Source: CAJXZP01 sp963974475 | GTDB lineage: Bacteria; Bacteroidota; Bacteroidia; Flavobacteriales_G; Salibacteraceae | Direction of reading: 5' to 3' | DNA length: 64,000 nucleotides | Assembly: GCA_963974475.1 (NCBI GenBank) | Contig: CAXBCR010000010.1 | Span: 43,658 to 107,657, forward strand | Shown: piece by piece, positions 45,819 to 53,400 of the stretch | How the letters are laid out: each line of letters starts with the position of its first letter | Position numbering within the stretch: position 1 is the first letter of the stretch | Translations under genes and position numbers: made by a program | The notes under the pieces: model-generated | What the model was told of the DNA's origin: nothing | The model's database searches: none | What the model saw: the letters and a program-made list of their open reading frames with translations, nothing else

Positions 45819-46487
45819 ATGAGCATTTCAGAAAACTTACGAAAAATCAATAAAACGTTAAAAAAAGACGTTACTTTAATTGCTGTTTCTAAAACTAAAC
45901 CCAATAGCGCCATACTTGAGGCATACCAGGCCGGACAGCGGATTTTTGGTGAAAATAAAGCCTTAGAATTGCGTGATAAACATGCCGAATTACCTCAAGA
46001 CATTGAGTGGCATATGATTGGTCGGATGCAAACAAATAAAGTGAAATACATCGCTCCTTTTGTACATCTTATTCATTCAATAGATAGCGAACGTTTACTT
46101 GCCGAGGTGAATAAAAGAGCAAAAAGTAATAATCGGGTAATTGATGTATTAATTCAGGTGCACATTGCACGAGAGGATTCTAAAACAGGATTTTTATTTG
46201 CGGAAGCATATGAAATAATGGAGAAAAATGTATTTGCCGAATACAAAAACATCAACATACGGGGTTTTATGGGAATGGGTAGTAATACTTCCATAAAAAT
46301 GGTAGTTGAAGAAGAATTTGGCAAGCTCAAAAATCTTTTTGAAGCGTGCAAAAAATTCAAACCTGATTTTGATATCTTATCTATGGGAATGAGTGGAGAT
46401 TACGAGTTAGCCATGGAAAACGGTTCAAATATGGTTCGCGTGGGTTCCGCCATTTTTGGAGAGCGAGATTATAGTAACCAAAAGTAA
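45819..46487 (+). CDS. YggS-family PLP homeostasis protein
   Basis: The 222-aa member of the PLP-binding barrel family has AVSKTKPNSAI (22-32; Lys25 is the expected PLP lysine), IFGENKALEL (39-48) and a C-terminal LSMGMSGDYELAMENGSNMVRVGSAIFGERD block (quoted in part). These proteins bind and buffer PLP rather than catalyse a known reaction. It sits with DUF1015 and an inositol monophosphatase homologue. Confidence 0.93.
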   Translation: MSISENLRKINKTLKKDVTLIAVSKTKPNSAILEAYQAGQRIFGENKALELRDKHAELPQDIEWHMIGRMQTNKVKYIAPFVHLIHSIDSERLLAEVNKRAKSNNRVIDVLIQVHIAREDSKTGFLFAEAYEIMEKNVFAEYKNINIRGFMGMGSNTSIKMVVEEEFGKLKNLFEACKKFKPDFDILSMGMSGDYELAMENGSNMVRVGSAIFGERDYSNQK

Positions 46488-46495
46488 TATTGACC

Positions 46496-47287
46496 ATGAA
46501 TTTTCAATCCATAACCGACCAATCCATTGACTTAATAAAGCAAACTGGTAAATACATCAAAGACCAGCGCAAAGATTTCACACCTGATTTGGTGGAAACT
46601 AAAAGCCTCAACAGTCTAGTTAGTTTTGTGGATAAGACCGCTGAAAAAATGTTGGTTGAAGGTTTAGGAAACCTTGTTCCAGAAGCTGGTTTTATAGCGG
46701 AGGAAGGTACTTCCAACAAGATTGGAGAAACGTATAATTGGGTTATTGACCCATTAGATGGCACCACTAATTTTATTCACGGTATTCCGCTCTACTCTAT
46801 TTCTGTGGCACTAACCAAGAATGGGTTTCCGGTGGTTGGCGTAGTCTACGAAATAAATCTCGATGAGTGCTTTTATGCTTGGAAAGACTCTAAAGCGTAT
46901 CTAAACGGTACAGAAATTTCCGTTACCAAAACAGCAAAATTAAGTGACACTTTATTAGCTACTGGATTTCCGTATCACGATTTTGAGAAAATGGAAGGAT
47001 TTTTAAAATCTCTTCGCTATTTTATGGAAAATACGCGTGGTTTGAGACGATTAGGTTCAGCAGCTGTAGATTTAGCCTATGTAGCATGCGGCCGATTTGA
47101 TGGGTTTTACGAATATGGACTCAACCCTTGGGATGTCGTTGCAGGAGCTTTTATTGTGGAACAAGCCGGTGGTAAATCAGGATATTTCACCGCTAACGAA
47201 GCATATACCGATGGCTCCGAAATATTAGCCACTAACGGCTTGATACATGATGAAATAGAACGGTTGATTGAGGAGTTTTACGGCTAA
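46496..47287 (+). CDS. Inositol monophosphatase family protein
   Basis: The 263-aa Mg-dependent phosphatase of the SuhB/CysQ group has all metal motifs: FIAEEGTS (about 64-71), NWVIDPLDGTTNFIHGIP (about 80-97) and PWDVVAGAFIVEQAGG (about 213-228). Substrate may be inositol-1-phosphate or a related sugar phosphate. The ATG at 46496 is chosen over a TTG two codons upstream. Third gene of the DUF1015 operon; converges with plsC 4 bp away. Confidence 0.9.
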   Translation: MNFQSITDQSIDLIKQTGKYIKDQRKDFTPDLVETKSLNSLVSFVDKTAEKMLVEGLGNLVPEAGFIAEEGTSNKIGETYNWVIDPLDGTTNFIHGIPLYSISVALTKNGFPVVGVVYEINLDECFYAWKDSKAYLNGTEISVTKTAKLSDTLLATGFPYHDFEKMEGFLKSLRYFMENTRGLRRLGSAAVDLAYVACGRFDGFYEYGLNPWDVVAGAFIVEQAGGKSGYFTANEAYTDGSEILATNGLIHDEIERLIEEFYG

Positions 47288-47291
47288 AAAA

Positions 47292-48011
47292 TTAGGATTT
47301 CATTCCTCCCAAACTTCGCATCTCCCGCACCTTATCCTCCACAAACTTGGCTAAAACATCTGGATTAGATTTTTCAAAGTTGGAAACATCCACCATTTCA
47401 CCAATACGAATGATTACCGTACCTGAAGATATTTTGTAACCCGGTGGATTAACTTCTTTGGAGCCAATAATAGCTATTGGAATTACATTAATTTGATTTT
47501 CAAGAGCCAGAATAAAAGAACCTCTCTTAAACAATTTCATTTTTCCATCTCTTGGGCGTGTACCCTCAGCAAAGGTGATAATGTTTTTCCCTTTTTTTAT
47601 TTCGTTTCCGGCCTTAATTATGCTTTCCATGGCTTTTTTATGATTGCCACGGTTCACGAATATCATTCCTACCGCTTCAATATACCAACCGAAAAAAGGA
47701 ATTTTCTTTAACTCCTCCTTAGCCAAATAAAAAATAGGCACTGGTAATGCCGCAAAAATAAGTGGTATATCATAGGAGGATTCATGGTTGGAGGTGTAAA
47801 TAAAATGACCCTTTTGAGGAATATTCTGCTTCCCTTCCACTTTTACCTTAACCCCTGATATAAAAAGGATAGGCCAACACCAAAATTGAGACGTGATGTA
47901 AATACTTTTCTTTTGTCCGACCAATGGCAATGTCAAAAAACCTAGTATCAGAGTAACAAGTGTCCATACCCAGATAAAAGCAACTTGCAAAATATTAAGA
48001 ATGAAACGCAT
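47292..48011 (-). CDS. plsC: 1-acyl-sn-glycerol-3-phosphate acyltransferase
   Basis: The 239-aa membrane-bound acyltransferase makes phosphatidic acid from lysophosphatidic acid. It has an N-terminal hydrophobic helix pair, the catalytic HX4D motif NHESSYD (His76, Asp81), the substrate block FVNRGN, FAEGTRP (acyl-acceptor glutamate region) and VIPIAI. Single gene; its stop is 4 bp from the opposing gene's stop. Confidence 0.9.
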   Translation of the reverse strand: MRFILNILQVAFIWVWTLVTLILGFLTLPLVGQKKSIYITSQFWCWPILFISGVKVKVEGKQNIPQKGHFIYTSNHESSYDIPLIFAALPVPIFYLAKEELKKIPFFGWYIEAVGMIFVNRGNHKKAMESIIKAGNEIKKGKNIITFAEGTRPRDGKMKLFKRGSFILALENQINVIPIAIIGSKEVNPPGYKISSGTVIIRIGEMVDVSNFEKSNPDVLAKFVEDKVREMRSLGGMKS

Positions 48012-48096
48012 TATGGTTTGAAATTGATTAGCGCAAATATGGAAAAATAATTTAATATTTTCTCAATCCTTGGGTAATACTGTTAATTTTGAAATC

Positions 48097-49446
48097 ATGT
48101 TATTCGCTGTAGTAGATATTGAAACCACCGGAGGAAATGCCAACACTGGTAAAATTACCGAAATCGCTATTGTGATTACCGATGGCGAATCTATTATCGA
48201 AGAATATGAATCGTTGGTTGACCCTGGAATGTTTATTCCTAGTTTTATTTCAAATCTAACGGGAATTACCAATCAAATGGTAGAAGATGCACCTGATTTT
48301 GGACATATTGCAGAGAAGGTCTCTACCCTGTTGGCCGATAAAATTTTTGTAGCACATAACGTAAATTTTGATTACTCTTTTGTCAAAAAACAATTAGACG
48401 AAGCTGGATTTGCTATGCCCACAAAAAAAATGTGTACCGTTCGCTACAGTCGCAAAATTGTTCCCGGACATAAATCGTATTCCTTAGGAAATATTTGTGC
48501 GCAGTTTGGTATAAAAAACCTAGATGCTCACCGAGCCATGAGCGATACCAAGGCTACAGTACAACTGCTCCACGAGCTGCTAAGAAGAGATTACGACCAG
48601 TTTTGGAAGACCTATTTAAAGAATGGTAAAGAAGTCAATCTTCCATCCAATTTAGATTTAGAAATTTTTAATAGTCTCCCTGAAAAACCGGGAGTTTATT
48701 ACATGAAAAATAGCGTTGGAGAAATTTTGTACATCGGTAAAGCAGTCAAAATTAAATCAAGGATAGCGCAGCATTTTTCTGGAAAGGTTTCGGCTAAAGA
48801 AGCTGGGTTTCATAAGGAAGTATCGAATATTACGTATTTCCTAACGGGGTCTGAATTATTAGCGTTTCTGTATGAAGATTCAGAAATTAGAAAATACTGG
48901 CCACCCTATAACAAGGCACAGAAATCGAACCCAACCAAATACCATTTGGGTTATTATAAAGACCAGAATTCACATTGGCGAATTGGTATTATAAAAGGAA
49001 AGTTTATTGGTAAAAAACTCCTCACCACCTACAGTTGGATGGCCGCTCGCGAACAGTTGATGCAACTCGTCAAAGAGTATGAATTAAGTCCAACGCTTTG
49101 TCAAATTGAAATGCCTATAAACACTCACGTTACCGAAGAAATTCACAATCAGAATTTTGAGAATTTAATCGCGAAACACGTTCAAAACCCTATCGATTTT
49201 GTGATTTGGGAGCAAGGAAGAAATTACAATGAGGAGGCTTTTATTTTAATCAAGCAAAATCAGTTTCATGGCTTTGGATTTATCCCTTACGGTCAGAAAA
49301 CTACCGATTACCAACAATTACAGCCCAAGCTCACTATCGCTAATTCTTCTGGGGTAACCTCCAAGCATATTACCAGTTATATTGAGGCGAACGACAATCT
49401 TTCACTTTCATTAATGAAATATGAAGATTTAGGAATGCTTTTTTGA
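48097..49446 (+). CDS. DnaQ-type exonuclease fused to a GIY-YIG (UvrC-like) domain
   Basis: The 449-aa product has a DEDDh 3'-5' exonuclease domain (about 1-165: VVDIETTGG with the first Asp-Glu pair, AHNVNFDYSF, HRAMSDTKAT). A GIY-YIG nuclease domain starts near 200 (PGVYYMKNSVGEILYIGKAV). The helix-hairpin-helix domains of UvrC are missing. Such fusions are thought to act in DNA repair or end processing. The ATG at 48097 fits the domain start; a TTG nine codons upstream is rejected. Its 3' end overlaps nnr by 18 bp tail-to-tail. Confidence 0.9.
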   Translation: MLFAVVDIETTGGNANTGKITEIAIVITDGESIIEEYESLVDPGMFIPSFISNLTGITNQMVEDAPDFGHIAEKVSTLLADKIFVAHNVNFDYSFVKKQLDEAGFAMPTKKMCTVRYSRKIVPGHKSYSLGNICAQFGIKNLDAHRAMSDTKATVQLLHELLRRDYDQFWKTYLKNGKEVNLPSNLDLEIFNSLPEKPGVYYMKNSVGEILYIGKAVKIKSRIAQHFSGKVSAKEAGFHKEVSNITYFLTGSELLAFLYEDSEIRKYWPPYNKAQKSNPTKYHLGYYKDQNSHWRIGIIKGKFIGKKLLTTYSWMAAREQLMQLVKEYELSPTLCQIEMPINTHVTEEIHNQNFENLIAKHVQNPIDFVIWEQGRNYNEEAFILIKQNQFHGFGFIPYGQKTTDYQQLQPKLTIANSSGVTSKHITSYIEANDNLSLSLMKYEDLGMLF

Positions 49447-50955
49447 TTTATTAAGTTTTTGAAATGCTTTGCCTAAATTATTAATAATATCACCCGCGGT
49501 CACACTTTCTCTACTTCCTTTGTTTACCGCAATATCGCCAGCTAAACCATGAATATAAACGCCCAATATAGCCGCTTGTACCGATTGGTATCCTTGCGCT
49601 AACAAAGAAGTTAGAATTCCAGTTAACACATCTCCACTACCCGCAGTGGCCATTCCAGGATTTCCTGTCGTATTAAAAAACACTTCCCCATTCGGACAGA
49701 TTGTTGCGGTGTGAGCTCCTTTTAAAATTACGATTACCTGATGTGTATTGGAAAATGAAATAGCCGAATATAACTGCGCATAATCTCCTTTTGACTTTCC
49801 AGCTAATCGTTTCCACTCCCCTAAATGCGGGGTGAGAATGCTGTTTTTTGGAACCTTATCCAAAAAGGTTTTATGGGTAGCTATAATGTTCAATGCATCC
49901 GCATCTAGTACGGCCGGTTTTTCCAATTCATGCAACATTTCACCCAATAAACTTTGGGTTTCTAGCTTCTGACCTATTCCAGGCCCTATGCCCACGGCAT
50001 CAAAGTTTTCCACGGTTTTCAACTCCGACAAATGGTCTATTTGAGCATCACTCCACGTCATTACTTCAGGAATAGACATTTGCATAATATCGTTTCCTCC
50101 TCTTGGAATTTGAGCGGTTACCAATCCAACGCCAGATTTTAAACACGCTTTTGCCGCCAAAACTGCCGCACCCATTTTCCCATCACTTCCAGCTACAATA
50201 AGCGCGTGACCATAGGTTCCTTTATAATCAAATTTACTAGCTTTTTTACGAATTAGTCTCGCAGTAAACCGTTCTATACTAAATAATTGAGTAGACTCAT
50301 TTAAAATAAATTCTTCACTAATTCCGATAGGTATTACCACAAATTTGCCGACAAATTTTGCGTTATTTGGAAACATAAAAGCCAATTTAGGAAACTGAAA
50401 TGTTAAGGTGAAATCAGGTTGAAAAATCACACCCTCATTGGAGTCATTATCCTCACAAAAAAGCCCTGATGCAATATCAATAGAAATTCGGGTTGCTAAT
50501 TGATCATTTAAATTGGAAACCAATTTACCTATCCAATGATTTCCATCTATTTCGCGACTTAAACCAGAGCCGAATATACAATCGACAATCACTTTTTGAC
50601 ACGTGATTTTTGACAAGTCAGAATCTGGTTTTAGCTCCATTACCGGAATCCCTAATTCTGCTAATCGCTTTTTATTTAATGAATAATCATCACTATACGC
50701 TGTGCTATACTGGACTTCATACACCTGAACCGCATAACCCGATTGGTGAAGTAACCGTGCGATAACCAATCCATCTCCGCCATTATTACCCACACCACAA
50801 AATATGCTAAAGCCCGTTTTTTTGATGAACTTTTTAGCGATCCATTTAAACGCTCCTTTAGCAGCCCGTTCCATCAAATCTACTGATGATATTGGTTCGT
50901 TTTTTATAGTAAAAGCATCTGCTTTTCTAACTTGTGCTGCGGTGTATATTTTCAT
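49429..50955 (-). CDS. nnr: Bifunctional NAD(P)H-hydrate epimerase/dehydratase
   Basis: The 508-aa enzyme repairs damaged NAD(P)H hydrates. N-terminal YjeF_N epimerase domain: GVGNNGGDGLVIARLL (54-69) and IVDCIFGSGLSREIDG. C-terminal ADP/ATP-dependent dehydratase domain: GTYGHALIVAGSDGKMGAAV (about 242-261) and the GSGDVLTGILTSLLAQG active-site loop (439-455, Asp442). Both halves look intact. Confidence 0.94.
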   Translation of the reverse strand: MKIYTAAQVRKADAFTIKNEPISSVDLMERAAKGAFKWIAKKFIKKTGFSIFCGVGNNGGDGLVIARLLHQSGYAVQVYEVQYSTAYSDDYSLNKKRLAELGIPVMELKPDSDLSKITCQKVIVDCIFGSGLSREIDGNHWIGKLVSNLNDQLATRISIDIASGLFCEDNDSNEGVIFQPDFTLTFQFPKLAFMFPNNAKFVGKFVVIPIGISEEFILNESTQLFSIERFTARLIRKKASKFDYKGTYGHALIVAGSDGKMGAAVLAAKACLKSGVGLVTAQIPRGGNDIMQMSIPEVMTWSDAQIDHLSELKTVENFDAVGIGPGIGQKLETQSLLGEMLHELEKPAVLDADALNIIATHKTFLDKVPKNSILTPHLGEWKRLAGKSKGDYAQLYSAISFSNTHQVIVILKGAHTATICPNGEVFFNTTGNPGMATAGSGDVLTGILTSLLAQGYQSVQAAILGVYIHGLAGDIAVNKGSRESVTAGDIINNLGKAFQKLNKSKKHS

Positions 50956-51050
50956 TACTTTTAAATTTGGAAACGTCTTTCAAATTTAGAGAGAATCTTT
51001 TAAACTATGGAAATCTTCCAGAATTAAATCTATCGACTAAAAATAGCATT

Positions 51051-51080
51051 TTGACCGCCAAAATTCATTCCGTATCTTTG
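51051..51080 (+). promoter_or_regulatory. Promoter of the RelE/ParE-type toxin-antitoxin operon
   Basis: TTG at 51051-51053 (within TTTTG), a 19-bp spacer and TATCTTTG at 51073-51080 match the Bacteroidota consensus exactly. The antitoxin ATG is 23 bp downstream of the -7 box. Confidence 0.8.
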
Positions 51081-51102
51081 TGAAACCAAAAAACGAAGAG
51101 CC

Positions 51103-51309
51103 ATGAAATTTGTACTAGATATCGAAGAAAGTAAAGTAGATTTTATGCTTAACTTATTGAAAGAGTTCTCTTTCGTGAAAACTTCTAAAATGTATGAAGA
51201 GCCTGAGAATGACGTTCAGAGTTTCAGGGAAGCTGTGGAAGAATTTAAACTAATACGCCAAGGAAAATCTAAAGGAAGACCTGTTCAAGAACTTCTGGAT
51301 GAGCTATAG
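51103..51309 (+). CDS. Probable antitoxin of a RelE/ParE-type pair
   Basis: The 68-aa acidic protein overlaps the toxin gene by 11 bp and precedes it, as antitoxins do. It is helical with an acidic N-terminus and a basic C-terminal end (RQGKSKGRPVQELLDEL) that would bind the toxin. No DNA-binding motif such as ribbon-helix-helix is obvious. The assignment rests on size, order and overlap with the toxin. Confidence 0.75.
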   Translation: MKFVLDIEESKVDFMLNLLKEFSFVKTSKMYEEPENDVQSFREAVEEFKLIRQGKSKGRPVQELLDEL

Positions 51310-51628
51310 TATAATTACAATTGCTCCATTCGACAAAAAAGCCAAACGATTATCTAAAAAGTATCCTTCCTTAAAGAAGGAATTTATTGCGCTTTTTCAA
51401 TTATTGGAATTAACCCCTACTCTTGGAGCTAAGGTTTTTAAGAATTGCTATAAAATTAGAATATCAATTAAATCGAAAGGAAAAGGTAAATCAGGTGGAG
51501 CCAGAATAATCACCTACGTTATCGTGGAGGAAGAAACCGTATACCTATTAGATATATTTGATAAATCCGAAAAAGAAAGTATTCCGGACTCAGAATTAAA
51601 AAGGCTTATCAAATTAGCAATTCCCTAA
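51299..51628 (+). CDS. RelE/ParE-superfamily toxin
   Basis: The 109-aa basic protein is a small beta-sheet fold of the RelE/ParE type: SIITIAPFDKKAKRLSKKYP (N-terminal strand and helix), then YKIRISIKSKGKGKSGGARI and a C-terminal VIVEEETVYLLDIFDKSEKESI strand. The conserved basic positions that cut or bind mRNA fit a HigB/RelE-like toxin. The target is not determined by the sequence. Confidence 0.82.
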   Translation: MSYSIITIAPFDKKAKRLSKKYPSLKKEFIALFQLLELTPTLGAKVFKNCYKIRISIKSKGKGKSGGARIITYVIVEEETVYLLDIFDKSEKESIPDSELKRLIKLAIP

Positions 51629-51720
51629 ACCCGTTAGCCCCCGATACAAAACAACCCAAGAACCCTATTGCTAAGCCAAATTAAGTATTGTATTTTGGTC
51701 GGACTTTAAAATAAAAATGT

Positions 51721-53382
51721 ATGTCAAAAAATTTACGCCACCTTTCAGCACGTAAGGGTTTAGAAGACAATCTATTTGATAGATTAGGTCAACTCTCACT
51801 AGAAAACGGAACTCCAGATAAAGATAAGCTTAAAGAATTAGGCAAAGAGTTTTTGATTGGTGACGCGAATGCTTTTGGTACCGCTACTTTCTACGATTTC
51901 ATGAAGCCCGAAAACAAGAACAAGAAGGCTTACGTGTGTAACGGTTCGGCATGTATGTGTGCGGGTACGCAAGAGAAAGTAACCAGTGAGTTAAAGAAGC
52001 ATCTTTATGATGATGAAATTGGTCACATGACTTGTTTAGGAAGGTGTCACGAAAATGGCGCGTTCCATGTCAATGGTCAAAATTATTCAGCAAAATCGGA
52101 ATCTGAAATTGCGCGTATCATTTACGATAACGATGTACCTCATGAAGATACGTATCATGTAAAATCTTGTTGTGAAGCTACGTTAACGACAGAATTTGAA
52201 GGACTTGACTTTTTAAAAGAACTCGTTCAAAAGACATTGAACATGTCGCCAGAAGAAGCTTTGAAAGAAGTAATGGACTCGCAAGTACGTGGTCGTGGTG
52301 GCGCAGGTTTCCCTATGGGAATCAAACTTAAAAGTGCAGCCGATACTCCGGCTGATATTCGTTATGTAGTTTGTAATGCCGATGAAGGTGACCCAGGTGC
52401 GTATTCGGATAGATACTTAATGGAACAACAACCATACATGGTTTTGTTTGGTATGATAGCCGCTGGTTACGCCATTGGTTCTAGCTGGGGTGTTTTATAC
52501 ATTCGGGCTGAATATCCAGATTCTCCCGTAATAATTCAAGATGCCATTGATAAAATGACCGAAATGGGTTTGATTGGAGAAAACATTTTAGGTAGCGGAT
52601 TTGATTTCCATTTTAAAATTATTAAAGCCCAAGGTGCCTACATTTGTGGGGAAGAAACGGCTTTACTTTCTTCTATTGAAGGACAACGTCCGGAAGTAAG
52701 AATTAGACCTCCATACCCTACTCAGGAAGGATTATTTGGAAAACCTACCGTGGTAAACAATGTGGAAACATTGGCAGCGTTGTATTACATTTTTAAAACA
52801 TCGGGTACGCATTACGCTACTCTTGGAACAGAAAAATCAAAAGGAACTAAATTAGTTTCGTTGGATGGACACTTTAACAAACCAGGTATTTATGAGGTAG
52901 AAATGGGTACTCCACTTCGCACCGTGATTGACGATTTAGGAGGCGGATTTAGAATGCCAATTAAAGCCATGCACATGGGCGGCCCATTAGGAGGTTTAGT
53001 TCCGGTGACTAAAATTGATAGCTTAAGCATTGATTTTGAATCATTTTCAGAAAACGGATTCTTATTAGGACATGCTACCATTGTTTGTATTCCAGAGGCA
53101 TTCCCTATAATTGAATATTTAGAACACTTATTTGAATTTACCGCTTTCGAAAGTTGTGGTAAATGTTTCCCTTGTAGATTAGGTTCTAAACGTGGTCAAG
53201 AATTATTGACTAAAGCACGTACCGAAGACAATTACCAAATTGACATGGAGTTGTTTACCGATTTATTAGAAACCTTAGAACAAGGTTCATTATGTGCATT
53301 AGGAGGCGGTTTACCTCTTCCAATAAAAAATGCCATGATGTATTTTGAAGATGAGTTAAAAGAGTATTTCACAAAAGCTTAA
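51721..53382 (+). CDS. NAD-dependent formate dehydrogenase, NuoE/NuoF-like subunit
   Basis: The 553-aa fusion has an N-terminal NuoE-like thioredoxin fold with a [2Fe-2S] set (Cys73, Cys78, Cys105, Cys109) and a NuoF-like half. The latter has the FMN/NADH loop GRGGAGFPMGIKL and NADEGDPGAYSDRYLM, and a C-terminal [4Fe-4S] set in ESCGKCFPCRLG (Cys479, 482, 485 and Cys525). It passes electrons from the catalytic subunit to NAD+. It starts 19 bp before fdhA ends in context and is co-transcribed; diaphorase subunit of formate dehydrogenase or of a related hydrogenase is the alternative. Confidence 0.9.
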   Translation: MSKNLRHLSARKGLEDNLFDRLGQLSLENGTPDKDKLKELGKEFLIGDANAFGTATFYDFMKPENKNKKAYVCNGSACMCAGTQEKVTSELKKHLYDDEIGHMTCLGRCHENGAFHVNGQNYSAKSESEIARIIYDNDVPHEDTYHVKSCCEATLTTEFEGLDFLKELVQKTLNMSPEEALKEVMDSQVRGRGGAGFPMGIKLKSAADTPADIRYVVCNADEGDPGAYSDRYLMEQQPYMVLFGMIAAGYAIGSSWGVLYIRAEYPDSPVIIQDAIDKMTEMGLIGENILGSGFDFHFKIIKAQGAYICGEETALLSSIEGQRPEVRIRPPYPTQEGLFGKPTVVNNVETLAALYYIFKTSGTHYATLGTEKSKGTKLVSLDGHFNKPGIYEVEMGTPLRTVIDDLGGGFRMPIKAMHMGGPLGGLVPVTKIDSLSIDFESFSENGFLLGHATIVCIPEAFPIIEYLEHLFEFTAFESCGKCFPCRLGSKRGQELLTKARTEDNYQIDMELFTDLLETLEQGSLCALGGGLPLPIKNAMMYFEDELKEYFTKA

Positions 53383-53400
53383 TCCCCAAAAGACGACACT

